From assembly GCA_000231825.2 (NCBI GenBank), contig JH720297.1:689010-753009 (forward strand): a stretch of 64,000 nt of DNA, written 5' to 3'. A program made the position numbers and the translations under genes. Source of the stretch: Tetrahymena elliotti 4EA (lineage: Eukaryota; Ciliophora; Oligohymenophorea; Hymenostomatida; Tetrahymenidae). Below, piece after piece: positions 24,736 through 37,660 of the stretch. The first letter of the stretch is position 1; each line of letters begins with the position of its first letter. Below the pieces are notes generated by a model. The model was given only the letters and a program-made list of their open reading frames with translations, was not told where the DNA came from and did not search any database.

Positions 24736-27700
24736 ATGATTGATCAAGAAGATTAGAAGAAAGATAATGAAGAAGAATAATCAAAAATAAATGATTAAAC
24801 AAATGAATAAATGAATTTTTAAAGTATGTCTCAGCGCTATTTTGATAAATTCTAAAGTAGGTATGGGGGCTAACTATCAAATAGGCATTCTGATGAGGAA
24901 AGGCCAATTACAAGAGGTTTTAAAAACGAAAAGAATCTATAAGATTTACTTGAAGATACCTTAGGATATAGTAAATCTATTGATATCCAAAGTAGATTAC
25001 AATCTCCATTGAGCTTTAATCTTAATATTAATTTGGAAGCACCAAACAGTCAAGAAGATAGCATTAATAAAAATGATTATGATAATTAATAAATGGTAAG
25101 AAAAAAGAAAATATAATCATTTACTCCTAGAGTTAGGCAAGTATCAAGTCCTTAGCATAGTTCTTCTTTAGTGTCTACTCCTTAGTCAAAAAGAAGAAAC
25201 AATGCTTTGAATTTAGATAATCAGCTAAATAGTCTTCTCACTAATTACTCAAAAAAAGTACATCCCTATGATAAATTAAATTTGGCTATCCAGTAGAAAA
25301 AAAAGAGAGATTCTTTTAGCATGTAGCTCAAAAATGAAGACAAATAAGCAGAAGATTCAGAGGCAGAGGAGAAATAGAAAAATTAAGAAGAATAATCTCA
25401 AGGAGAGTCTGAATAATAAATTAGATCTTGTCATATTCTTTAATAAATTTCAAATGAGCTTTCAAACTCAGTTTAAAATTTTCAAACAAGCAACCGCTCT
25501 TCCTTTCGTTTAAATTTACCACAATAATCAGGGTTTAGAGACTCCAAGATAAGCCAAAGCAAATAAAGCCCTCCTACTAGTAAAAAGAATTTGAATGAAT
25601 AGAGTCCTAAATTTAAATCAAAAGGGAGTTTAACCAAAGTTAATAATTTCATAAATACTTTTAATTTTACAAGTGCTATTGATGTTAGTGTTAATAATAT
25701 GAATAGCTCTTAATATAAGCTTACAAATTTATTAAGCCAATCTTTCTATCAAAATACTCCTAATAATAATTCTAACATTAAGAGCTAAGTTAGCGGAAAT
25801 GCACCACCAACAAAATTTTCTAATTTCATAAAAAGTAAACATTTTTCTTTAATATTTTATCTCTTTTATTTATTACCATTCTTTGAAATTGATATAAAAG
25901 TAAATATTAAAAAATAAGAAGTAGAACAAATTCAAAAGTCTACCTATTTCTTAAAAAACCAAAAAAATTTATAATTACAAAGAATAAAAATTGGAAGGGA
26001 GGAGGGAGGATTTATATATAATTTCAGGCTGAAGAAAAACTCAGAAAACAAATAGTTTTTTTAACTTCCATTTTATAAAAAATCCTTTTTATTCTTCTAA
26101 ATAGATTTAATAAAAAAAAATTAATCTCACAAAATTTGAAAAGAAAACCATTATGTGAAATAAAAAATGAAAATTAAATTAATTGAAAATAGAATAAACT
26201 GATAATAAAAATATTAAAATGTTATTTTAGTAAATAGATTTTATTTTTTAACTTAAAATTTAAATATAAATTAGGTTATTCAAATCAATAAAATTGGAGG
26301 ACTGCACTAAACATAATAAAAGTGAACTAATTTAAGAAAAAGCTGCTATAATAAATATAATTTAAACTTAATCACGCTTTAAATTAGAATCAATTAAATT
26401 TATTGGATGATAAGTCTTATTTTATAGAGAAGAAACAATATAGATTTCTGAAGCTTAGAGTTTTAAATAGATGTTCTCTTTTTCTTGAAAAATTAATTTA
26501 ACTATTATTTTAAATAGGGGCATATATTTCTTAATTTTAGGCTATTTAACCTAACAGCTTGACTTTGATTATTTGGAAAAGCTTTTACATAATAATTTCA
26601 TTTTTGAGTTTTTACTATTATTCTTTGTAAGGTGCATTTGGTATTAGTTTAACGGATATGGAAGATAGCTATAACTGGATGTCTATATTTTTTATGATCT
26701 TTAATATAATTTTTGCAATTGATATGCTTATTGATTTGAACACTGGTTACTATTTTGAAGGTGTAGTATAGCACAGCAGAATAAATATTCTCAAAAATTG
26801 CATTGTTTTTGATTTTTGGATTCATTTATTGAAGCTATTTTTATAATTTAGTTATATTGAGTATGGCAAAAATACTGTTAATTCTTATTTATTATGTTTT
26901 TTACATTTATATTCAATGAGTAAAAACTCTTAACCTCTTGATTAGCATTGGTAGATTTAGTAAAAGCACCCTATTATAAGATTAGTTATTCTTTTACTCA
27001 TAGTTATCTTAACAGTTGCTCATCTTTCTGGGTGTTTTTTTTATTCTCTATCTCAAGTATAATCAAATTATTATATAGCAGATTCTAAGGGAGGATAATA
27101 AGGTATGTGCAATAATTGGGTTTCATGTTCTAACTTAGATGAATAAGATTGGATTATTAAATATATATTTTCATTATACTTTTCTTTTATTACAATGATC
27201 ACTGTTGGCTATGGTGACATATTCCCTGTTTCTGTTTTTGAAAAGATATATGTAATAGGAATGACTTGCATCACATGTGGTATATTTGGATATGCTATAA
27301 ACAAGATAAGTTCAGTTATAAATGAATTAGCTCAAAAGCAATATTCTCAAAAGTAAGAGAAATTTTAATAGTTTTGATATTTTTATTTTATAATTTTTGA
27401 TGAAAAAAAGGTAAGAATAGTATGAAATAATTAACTATATGGATAACAGATAAATAAGCTAATCAACATAGATAAAAGTGCTAAAATATATTGAACATGT
27501 TTAAGAAAAAGAAAAAGAGAATCCTATTAATGGACAACTAATTTTGAAGAAGATATCTAAAACTCTCAAAAAAAAGGTTTAGGAAGAATACTTTGGAACT
27601 ATTTTAAAGAAATGCTAGTTATTTACTGCTACATTTAGCTAAACCTTTTTGGATGAGCTCATGGCATACATGAATGAGGCTTTGTATAGTCCTGACGAGG

Positions 27701-30700
27701 TTATTTACAACTCAAATGAAACTAGTGAGAATACTTTGTATTTTCTAGTTGATGGAAACATCGGCCTCTTTCAGCACAATAACTCAAATTAAACAAAAAT
27801 GGTCTAGTCTATTTCAGTAAGTTATTTTGACTTTAGATTAATTTTAAATGGTTTTTTAGAAAAAGCAATTTATTGGTCTGACTAATTTCTTTTCATAGCA
27901 AAAAGAAGAAAATACTGTTTATAAAACAATAGAAACATCTTTAATTGTAAGCTTACAATATAAAGACTTTTTGAGTTGTTTGCAAAGCTATCCAAATGAT
28001 TTAGTAATCTTTCAGTTAAATTTTAAAATAAAATGTGACAATACTTTTTAATTTTTAATAAAAAAGGAAAAGTTTCATAACATAAAACAGGAGATTCTTG
28101 AGAATTAGGGTAGATTGGAGGCATGCTAAAACTGTGGCTAGTTTGGTCATGCAATTTAGAAATGCAGTCTAATACACTTAACTTTAAATAAATAATTAAT
28201 TAAAATGAAATATTAATTTTCATAGAGTTAAATTAATAGAGATCCTTCAAAAAAAAGAAATAGAGAATTTAGAGTTAATACATATGCAATTAATAGATAA
28301 ATTAAAAAAGATATCAGACTATTGAGATCTAATTTGGTTCTTGAATCAAGAGGACATGAGTAAGTAAGTACACCTTTTGAGACAGATGATATAAATTATG
28401 AAAGTGATAGATAATTTTTTATTAGAGTAGCATAAGTAAGTATATCTCAAAATATAATAAAAACTATATAAGATCTTAATGATACTTGTATAGATTCTAG
28501 TAATTCTATTTCTTATTCAAGCTCTGATAATAGTTTCTAAGATGTAAATAACTGTGCCGATAGAGTAAAAGATAATTCATTAATTGAAGAATTAGATGAA
28601 GAGGATCAGAAAGATAACTTAAGTCGTTCTTCAATAGTAGAATAAAAACAAAAAAAATAAAGCTTGCAATAGAATAGCGATATGAGTAATAATGGGATGT
28701 AAGTAAAGGAAAATTTTAATGATTAGATAAGTTATAGTTAGGGTAAATAAAGAGACTCGATCTAACAATTTTAGCCAATATCTCAAGAATTCATTTATGA
28801 TGATTCATAATCAATTAAAAAATCTGAAAATTTTTCGATAGCAAGCTATTCATATATAAAAAATTATTAACCAAAAGAAACTAGTCCTGATAAATAGTCA
28901 ATAATTAAAATTCCACCAAGACATTCCCTTCTAGATATTTAAAAGGAAAAAATAAAAGTTTCTTCATATAGCTAGATAAATAATCCTACACAAAATGCTA
29001 AATAAAATTAATTATTTAATCATTCATAAAATTAAATCCCAGATATATCAAATAGGCAATAAAAAATTCCTTAAAGCAGCTAATTGATAATACCTTAAAA
29101 TAATTTATTATAAATTCCTTAATATAACTAATTTTAATCTTAATTTGGATCATAATCTAGAATAAGATCTGATTCTATGTAAAGGAGTAGTTTATCATAG
29201 TATTCCTAGTCAAATTATTAGGGTTAAAAATAGCTTATTCAAAATCAAATAGAAAAATCACCTAAAAATCTTTCTTAATTTTAAAACTCCATATCTAAAT
29301 ATAACAACTCAAAAATTTTTGATGAAGATTTAGAGTTTGATACAAATGAAAAAAGAGTGAAAAAGAAAAAATAAAGTATTAAGGATTAGAATGTTTAAAG
29401 AAAAGGAAGCAAACCACAAATCAATGAGGTTGATAATGACTAAAAATAAAAATAAATGGGATCGAGTTAAATGAAATAAAGTAAGCGAAACTAAGTTAAT
29501 AGCTAAAATAATAGATTTAAAGCTATTGAAACAGAAATGAAGACTACTCTACCTACTTATTAAGATGACTTTAATTAACTTGATTAAATTTTCACAAGAG
29601 ATTAAAAAGAAAATTAAGATAATAGTAGAGATTAGTCTTTTTTTAAAGAAAATTACAAAACTGATGAAAATGAAGAACACTTAATCTAAAATTAATTGAA
29701 TATCCTTAAGTAAGATAGTTTAGGTTCTAGATTAAAGCAATAAGATAAGCATAATAGAGATTCTTTAAAACGATTATATGATGATAAAAAATATTAGGTA
29801 AATGTAATTATTACTATTTTAATTTTATTTAATCAAAAACTAGTTTTCTCAATTAATCAAGAAAAATAATCTCAAAATTTTCCAATAAATTTCAATAACT
29901 TCTACTTGACTAAATTTTTTCATTTAAATTTTTTGTAATTTTTAAAATTTTTAAATGATAAAAAATCAAGAAATAATTAGAATAAAATAAACATTATTAA
30001 TTATTAACAAAATTAGTTTGCTGAATAAGATGGGAAAGGTAATTAAAAAAAAGAAATATTAATGGCGAATAAAGAAAAAAGATCAAATTATATGACTTAA
30101 ATCAAAATAAGATAGTCAATAAAAATAGATGATGAACAGAACTATAATTATGGAGTAAGCAGTAATATTTTTAAGTCTTAAAATGAAGATAATACTCCTA
30201 TCTAAAATAGAGATAGTTTTAACTCAAATTAATTAAATATAAAACCAATACCTCAAACTTTAACTAATAGCTTAAATACAGCTAATGTTTCAAATATTCC
30301 TAACTTGAATAGAAATAGTTCAATCATGAGCAACAATCTTTTAAGTAATATTATGTAAATTGCTTCAAACAATACAAATAACCCTAATTAACCATAAAAT
30401 AATTATAATAATAAAAAACTCAATTCATTGGTTTTTGATGAGTAAGCTAATTAAATTAATTAAATAAATAATCGTTCATAGTTACATTAATAAAATGAAT
30501 ATCCAGAATTCTCATCACCTACAAATAACTAAGAAGAGTTATTTATTTTTGATTTTGAGGTTGGCAAAGAATGGGTGTATTTTTAGCCTCATCATAATCT
30601 ATAAATGGTTATTAAAGAGCACAAAAAATATTTAAGACTTGCTAATATGAAAAACAGAAATGGAAAAGAAAAGATGAAGACAATCACAAGATAAGTTTTA

Positions 30701-30763
30701 AAGAAAAAAAAGGTTGTGAGACTGCTTCAAGATTTTAAAACTATGCATGAATAAAAAAATTGA
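24736..30763 (+). CDS. CNG/EAG-like K+ channel with cNMP-binding-like fold and CCHC zinc knuckle
   Basis: Five exons (24736-25834, 26275-27352, 27411-27816, 27860-29797, 30017-30763), 1755 aa. After a 366-aa low-complexity N-terminus come six membrane segments: S2 flows into AIDMLIDLNTGYYFEG, typical of EAG/CNG/HCN channels; the selectivity filter is TVGYGD at 676-681. The presumed S4 (around SYLLCFLHLYSMSKNS) has almost no Arg or Lys. The C-linker and a cyclic-nucleotide-binding-like domain follow (TLYFLVDGNIGLF), but the phosphate-binding cassette lacks the usual Gly-Glu and Arg-x-Ala. Next is CQNCGQFGHAIQKC at 950-963, a perfect C-x2-C-x4-H-x4-C zinc knuckle, then ~790 residues of Gln/Ser/Asn-rich tail. 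The last intron could instead end at 29980, adding 12 residues. Likely in the plasma or ciliary membrane. Confidence 0.88.
25835..26274 (+). other. 440-bp intron of the channel gene
   Basis: Joins the low-complexity N-terminus to the membrane domain in phase 1. It contains a G-rich patch (gggaggagggagga, about 25997-26010). If the splice is wrong, the N-terminal 366 residues would be a separate gene. Confidence 0.5.
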
Positions 30764-31588
30764 ATCAATGTGCATGTTTTAAAACAAATGAAAAATCATA
30801 AAAAACTCATTTTACAAATTCTTTATTTGTAAAAATATATTCTTATTATGTTCATTATTATATGAATCTTCCTTATTATTCAGTTAAACACAAGCGATAT
30901 TGGTCACCAGTTTTAATCAATTAATAATCTGTGTTCAGTCAAATTCACCCTAAACTCCAATAACATAGCATAATAATTTTCTTTTAAAATTCATATTTTT
31001 ATTATTAAAAAATTTTCCCAAATTATTTTAAAGAAAATTTTATTTTTGATTTCATAATAATATTTAATAATTATTAAATCAGCCAAAAATTTAGCTAAGC
31101 TTGCTAATTTCAAAGAGAAAATTTATAAGATTAAAAGTATTTGATCAAAAAATAAAATAAAATAAGTTAGTTCGAAAAAAAAAAAATTATTTTAAATCCT
31201 AAAGTATTTGTTATAGTAATTAATTTATTGATGAGTGTTGATTTATTTTTTATAAAATTAATTCTAGAATAAAAGTAGAAAATTGATGTTTTGATTGATA
31301 TATTAATATTATTGTTATGTTTTTCATTAATAGATTTTAATCAAGGGAGTGTTGAAATAAACTATAAGTAAAATAGAAAAATGATAAAATGTTTTTGTTT
31401 ACTTAAAAATTTTATTAAATACTCTGAAAATGTTAATATTTTATATTAAGTATCTCATATTTATAATGATTTTAGTTAGAAATTAAAATCCTTTAGAAAC
31501 AGCGTTAATACTGTTGTATATATAAAGTAATTACAAGTTACAATATAAGTTAATAAATTATGTTTTATTTATATCTATTACTGCTTTC
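30764..31588. other. intergenic region between convergent genes
   Basis: 825 bp between the ends of the channel gene and the CIMIP1-like gene. AT-rich, no gene seen; it should contain both 3' UTRs. Confidence 0.5.
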
Positions 31589-32215
31589 TCATTTCTTCTT
31601 CTTGAATAAATCTTTAAGAGGGTCATAAGGATCCTCAGCTATAATAATAAAATGTCATTAGTAAACTTTAAAGGTAAAAAATAAATAAATTACGTGCAGT
31701 CCATTTTTTCTTTTTCCAATCTTTGGGCAACTTTCTTTCGAGTGCTCTAAGATCAGGATTCTTTTAAATATTATTTTCAGCTAACTTTAGAGTTTCGAGA
31801 GTTTTTCCTGTTCCATAGAGTTGGTTTTATGTCTCTTTTTTATTTTTGTGCAATCCATTTAGTTGCTTTTGATTATGAAGAATTTTAAGTAAGTAATATT
31901 TATAGATTAAAAGATAGATTCATGTTTGGCAATTTCATTTTGATCAATTATGAAATTTTCCTTGATTGTAACAATAAAATAATGTTAAAAAATTAATTTA
32001 ATTACATTTTAAAGCTTTGAAATTTATTCATCAATAGAGTATTCTTTCGTAGCATCTTTCAAATCAAGATTTTCAGCTCCTCCAGCCAAAAAACCCCAAT
32101 CTTTTTACCATGCTGATACACAATTTAATTCATTTTAGATACGAGCAATCCAGTTACGATCGTCAGCAACTGCATCTGAGTTTTTTACAAATTTATGTCC
32201 AGCTTCTTAAGCCAT
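31589..32215 (-). CDS. small ciliary protein, CIMIP1/C20orf85-like candidate
   Basis: Three exons read leftward: 32215-32006, 31865-31694 and 31638-31589; 143 aa. The N-terminus runs MAQEAGHKFVKNSDAV, then DRNWIARIQNELN and AWQKDWGFLAGG. The order of a short polar leader, an acidic-Trp helix and a WxxxWGFL motif matches the human C20orf85 (CIMIP1) family of ciliary microtubule inner proteins, and the length is close to the human 137 aa. The middle is Lys/Asn-rich (LEGTGK-like glycine turn, LPKDWKKKKW) and the C-terminus is PEDPYDPLKDLF plus four Lys. If right, it would sit inside ciliary doublet microtubules. The match is from memory of the motif only, and the middle of the protein is not diagnostic. 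Confidence 0.55.
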
Positions 32216-32833
32216 TTATATTTCTAGTTCTTTATAAATTTTTCAAATTTCTATGTCAAATTCTAGTATAAATTATAAAATTTTGGCTTATTAATTCCCT
32301 AAATTAGCTTTTGTTACTTTCTTTTGCTTATTCCTTATGAGTATTTAATAATTTTTTAAGAATAATTTATAACTATTTTTTTTATTATTAACAAAGACTG
32401 TTTTTTTTTATTTAATGACTTATTTTGTTTATTTTAGAAAAATATATGGTTTTTTGTTCAAGTGTTTGTTATTAACTAAAATAAAATAATACAATAGAAA
32501 AATAATTTATGATTTACTAACAAATTAGCTAACTATTCAAGAAAATCGTTTGCAAACCAAGATAAATACATCTATTTATCTAGAAAGCATCTTGTAAATT
32601 AAGAATTTTGGTGAATAAAACCCAAAATTAAAAAACAAGAAGTCTTTGAAAATAATTTAATGATTAAAAATAGCTTTTATAATTTATCAAAGTATAATTA
32701 ACGAATTATTTTAAAATATCAATTAAAAGTTAGCAATTTAGTTAAGCAATAAAATCATTTTAATTCTTTAACATTTTAAACACCCAACCGAGTATAAAAT
32801 CTGTAATTTCTCACATTTGTAAACTTTTCATCA
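32216..32833. promoter_or_regulatory. shared divergent upstream region (618 bp)
   Basis: Lies between the start codons of the leftward CIMIP1-like gene and the rightward UPF0235 gene, so both promoters must be here. AT-rich with no motif I can name. Confidence 0.45.
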
Positions 32834-33294
32834 ATGGATAAAAAAAAGAAACAAACAAAAAAAGGAGCTTCTGATAATTAAAAAGAAAGCTAAGAAAAAG
32901 CTGTATCAAACGTCCCTACATCCATCTATGAAAAGGGAGGAAAATTTTATCTTTCTATACATGCAAAGCCCAATTCTAAAATTAGTTAAATTTCAGGTTA
33001 GCCTTCAATTTTCTTTATAAAATTTAAAGTAAAACTAACTAATGAATTAATTCTTCTACATTATTCAAATTAGGAATTTCAGATGAAGGTGTAGATATAA
33101 ATATAGCAGCACCTCCTAAAGACGGTGAAGCTAATGCAGAATTAATAGATTACATAAGTTAAATTTTAGGTGTTAAAAAGAGCTCACTCTCATTAGATAA
33201 GGGTGGAAAATCTAGAAATAAATTAATGGAAATATCTGATAGTGGGTATACTGATGTAGAAGAACTCTATCAAGCACTCAAAGATTCTATTTGA
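32834..33294 (+). CDS. UPF0235/DUF167 family protein (YggU/C15orf40-like)
   Basis: Two exons, 32834-32996 and 33074-33294; 127 aa. A Lys-rich leader is followed by the family core: LSIHAKPNSKISQIS (family: V..KP.A....I), then GVDINIAAPPKDGEAN (family: V.l.APP..GKAN), LIDYISQILGV and LSLDKGGKSRNKLMEI (family: GxxSR.K.v.i). The function of this small, widely conserved protein is not known; the size matches human C15orf40. The splice falls inside the conserved core and restores it exactly, which supports the intron. Its 5' neighbour is divergently transcribed. Confidence 0.9.
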
Positions 33295-33731
33295 TGATTT
33301 ATTTTTAAACAAAACAAAAAATAATAAACTTTCAATTATTTATTTAAAATTTTTGTAAAAAATTAAAATAAAATTGTGTAAATTAATCAATAAATATTCA
33401 GAATTAATTAAAATCTATTTTCAATTTCATATATAAAAAATGTATTTTAATTTTTAAAAATGCTTTATCTTATGCATTAATTAAAAGAAAACAAGAATTA
33501 AAAGAGAAAAATTTTTTTTGGAAGAATAATCTTTGTTTTTGTTTGAGCGGGAAAGCTAATAGTTATTATCAAAATCATATAAACAAATCTAGAATATTAG
33601 CTTAAATTTTGCAAAAGAAATTAAAAATTTTAAATTGAATAGTTAAAAGTAATTAAATTCATTAATTAGTTAGTTGATAAAAACAAAAAATAAATTCAAT
33701 AGATTTGTCTTAAAAAGTATTTCTAAGCTAA
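33295..33731. other. intergenic region (437 bp)
   Basis: AT-rich spacer between the UPF0235 and importin-alpha genes, same strand; no feature seen. Confidence 0.5.
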
Positions 33732-35884
33732 ATGATTTCTGAATAATACAATTTGAATGGTCAAAGTTCAATTAATTAGTAGAATATTTAGTATATTAAC
33801 TCGGTAGATTATTAATAACAAATGAATAGTGGTTAGAATACATAAATGTAGCAAGATTAATAGCAAAATTAAGACGAAGAAGATGCAGGATTCAAATAGT
33901 TAATGTCAAAGAAAAAGGAGTAGCACAGAGTTGAGATTAGAAGAAAGCAGAATTAAGAAAAATTTAAAATGAATAGAATACAAGTGAGTTATATCTAGGA
34001 TTAATAAAAATTGAGAAATTTTAATGAAAAAGATTATTTGGATATTGATTCACTCAATATTAACTCATGCATTGATGGATTTGTATAAGCATATCATGCA
34101 AACAACTTTGAGTTGATAAAATTTTAAGTTTTATGCATGCGCCATTGTGTCACTCTTGAAACTAAGCTGAAAGATTTAGAGTATTCCAATAAAGCTATTT
34201 TTGATAAAGGAGTACTCTAATTTTTAATTACATATTTAACTCCTTAGTATGATGATGAGTATGATTTGTAAAGAGATGCTTTATGGATTATTGCTCACTT
34301 TTTAAGCGAATAAAACTTAAGACATGTATTATATATTTTGGAAAATGTTCCTTTACAAACATTCTTTAGGCTCTTAGAAATCGGCTAAAAAACAATCAAA
34401 GAATATTCTTTACTTTGTATAAATAATATTATGGATGAGAATCCTATTGGAGTTAAATTATTAGTTGAAAATGGAATTATTTAAATAGTTAGAAATCTTG
34501 TCTTAAATTATCTTCCAACAAATTAAAATCTAGTTGAAAGCTCAATAAAAATCATAAACACATTAATAAGCTACTCTGAACAAAGTGATGGCTAATAAAT
34601 CCCTATTGAACATGTAAGTTTTTTTAAATATATTTTTAAAAAACCAGTAAAAATTAATAAAATTAGTTAATGCCTATTATAGAAGTTATTCTACCTCTTT
34701 TCTAATATGTAAAAAATAATGAAGAACTCACAGATGACTTATTTACTACAATTTAAGCAATTACACAAAGAGATGATGATGATGTAGACCATTTCTATTC
34801 TACTTGCAACGGAATTATTTTGAAAACATTACACTACATTAAAGATAACTAAAAATCTGCCAGATAATATTTAATCCCTCCTCTAAGAATCATATAAAAC
34901 CTAACTAACAGCTATGACCATATTACAGAGGTAATTTTCATGCATTTGTCTTATTTTTATTTTAAAACCAAAAAATTATTTTGAAGTTTACAAAAATTGA
35001 TTTGAATAATGAGAAAAATGTATAAAAATTGAAATGTTAATTCATGTTGAAGTGAATTAATTCATTAAATTTAGCAAATAAAAAGAAGTTATTTGATGAA
35101 GTAATTAATATTTTTTAATTTAAAATAAGAATTTGATATAATTTGGTTTATTGGATATGATGAGTATGCTTGTAAAGCATAGATCAAATTAAGTTAGAAA
35201 TCTTATTTTACATACTTTATCTAATGTATGTGCTTCAGGGGCTAATGTGATTGATTATATTATGTAACATAGAGTAATAGTCATGGATATGATTAATGTC
35301 ATGGAGGGAGGAGAGTTTATGGTAAAATTTTTATTTAAAGCAAATTCGTTTTTAAATTTTAATTTTCAACAAAATAGTTAAAAAAAGAAGCCACAATAGC
35401 TTTTTGCAATATTATTATGGGAATCAGAATAAAACAAATAGAAGAGTTTTTGAATGATTATAATGGGATTTAGTTGCTTGTTGAATAAATTAAATATGTA
35501 GATGTTTAATTAAATATCAAAATTGCTAAGGCTTTATACAGAATTATAATGATGGGTTAAAAAATTAAGATTAAAAAAAATTATTTTTACAACATTTATG
35601 CTAAGAAATTTAATCAATATGGAGGTCGTGAAAAGGTTTAGGGGCTTGCCGAAAGTTAAAACAAAGATCTCAAAAAAATTTCCGAAAAGCTCCTTGCTCA
35701 GTCATATCTAGTTGATGAAGTTGAAGAGGAAATGGAATAGTAATATTAAGAAGACAATGATAAGATAGATCATGAAGATAATGATGAATATTTAAGTGAT
35801 TAAGAAAATGATGATGAGGGTTAAGATGATAATGATGGTGATTAATAAAATTAAGATTTTAATAATTAAAATAAAAATGTTTGA
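33732..35884 (+). CDS. importin-alpha-like (karyopherin alpha) protein
   Basis: Four exons, 33732-34613, 34667-34930, 35130-35321 and 35378-35884; 614 aa. Importin-alpha carries cargo with nuclear localisation signals and binds importin-beta through a basic IBB segment. Seen here: a Gln/Asn-rich leader, an IBB-like basic stretch around residues 60-85 (HRVEIRRKQNQEKFKMNR), then a chain of armadillo-type helices (ALWIIAHFLSEQN, YSLLCINNIMDENPIGVK, FCNIIMGI), and the characteristic closing repeat YGGREKVQGLAESQNKDL, which corresponds to the conserved AGGLxKIExLQxHEN of the family. The C-terminal ~55 residues are very acidic. The Trp/Asn ladder of the NLS groove is only partly kept, so cargo choice is probably unusual. 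The second intron (199 bp) acceptor is chosen by phase. Confidence 0.85.
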
Positions 35885-37660
35885 GAATGTTAAAAATAAA
35901 AAATCTTTAAATATTTTCTATGTAATATTGATTTAAAAATATTTTCTTCAAAGCATGATATCTTTCAGGCTTTTTCATAATTTAAATAAGTATGTATTAA
36001 TGGATCTTTTCACCATAACAACATTTTTAATTTTAATTTAATACAAATATGTGTGAATATGAAAATGATTAAAAAGGCGATGATGAAAGACAAAGAAGAC
36101 AATTTTATTTCATAAAATTAAGATTATAATGAACAAAGCAAAAATTTTGAAAATATTAAAAATACTTTGTTGAAAGCATGATAAATATAAGGGTTTTCTA
36201 TAATAATTTCTTAAAATCTATTTTGATTTTAACAATCATTAATAAAATGAAGATAAGGGAATTTTAAATGATCTTTCATTTGTGATTGAGGAATTTATGT
36301 GATAAATTGTAGAAAAAATAAATAAAATTTTTAGCTTTTAATAAAATAATTAAATAACTCATGCTAAAAACTTTAATTTGGTATTTTTTAGAACTTTTTT
36401 GCTAGTACTTTTCATTAAAATAAAAAATTTATAGATTCATAATAAGTTTTCTTTTAATAATATTTTGCCAAATAAATAAATTAGTCATTCAGTCACAAAT
36501 AACGCAAATTATTTAAAGAATTTGTTACTTAGTTAATATCTATCTTAAATTATTGCAAATTTGTATTATGCTAGAAAAAAATAAAGATTTCTATTTCAAT
36601 TTGCATAAAATACTTTAAAAATCAGGTAGAAATAGGTAGAAAAGACTATCTATTTCAGAATGAAAAAATAACTATTATTGAGTATTTATTATTTACTATT
36701 TCTTTGTTTAATGAGAGAACTAGGTAATGAATGCATTAAAATAGAATCTATTAATAAAAAAACTGGCTTAATGAATTAGTTTTAATAAATAAATTGATAG
36801 ACTTAAATGAGTGTTTTTGGTTATATTTTTGATCATAGTTATTTAAATTTTTAAAACATATGCTAGAATTTTTGTAATATAATTATTTCTTTTATTATCT
36901 TGAAAAAAAGATGAGCAAAATATTTTGAAAAAGATAAATTTTCTAAAAAATTGATGATTTAATTAAATGAATCTGTTGAGCCTATTAGATTGTTAAAGAC
37001 TTAATTTTACTGATTAAACTAGAGTAAGAAAAAGCCTATTTTTTTAAGAATTTATTTGAAATTTTACATTTAGAAAAATATCTTGTATTTGAGACTTTCG
37101 TGTATGAATGTATGGAATGAGTGAATGAATATTAATTTATTTACTTATTGTTTGTTACTTTACTTATTTTGTTTTTTTTTCTATTCTTTTCTTCTTATAA
37201 TTAATTTGTGTTGATCGATCAAAAATAAATGGAAAAGAAGAGGAGTAAACTCTAACAAATTTAGAAGGGGGCGAAATGCTGGAATTAGATAGATTTATTT
37301 ATTTATTTACATGAGCTGAAAATCAATCAATCAATAACTTAAAGTGGTCTTTAAATTATTTAAGAGAAAGGTAATTAAATAATAAATTTATTAATCTTCA
37401 TATGATTTTTTAGAGTAAAATCTATAGATTATTTAATACTGATTGAAATTAAATTCCAAATAATTAATTAATTTTTTTGTTTATTTGATTTCTTTACATT
37501 CAATTATTGACAGATTTTTAAAATTGCATACGAATTCTTTCTTGCTTGTATAAGGCATAGAAAAGACATATAAATATTAATTAAGTTAAAGAATAATTAA
37601 AGACTCTAGAAATAGTAAGAAATTATTGATTTCACTACACATACTATAAAAGAATCTACA
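35885..37660. other. 1.8-kb intergenic region
   Basis: AT-rich. Around 36050-36180 two short purine-rich open frames (27 and 38 codons, different frames) look slightly protein-like but have no partner exons. TGAATG-type short repeats lie near 37095-37130. Nothing else seen. Confidence 0.45.

Noticed and set aside
36036..36180. Two short purine-rich frames
   Set aside because: 27 and 38 codons in different frames with no splice sites that join them to other exons.
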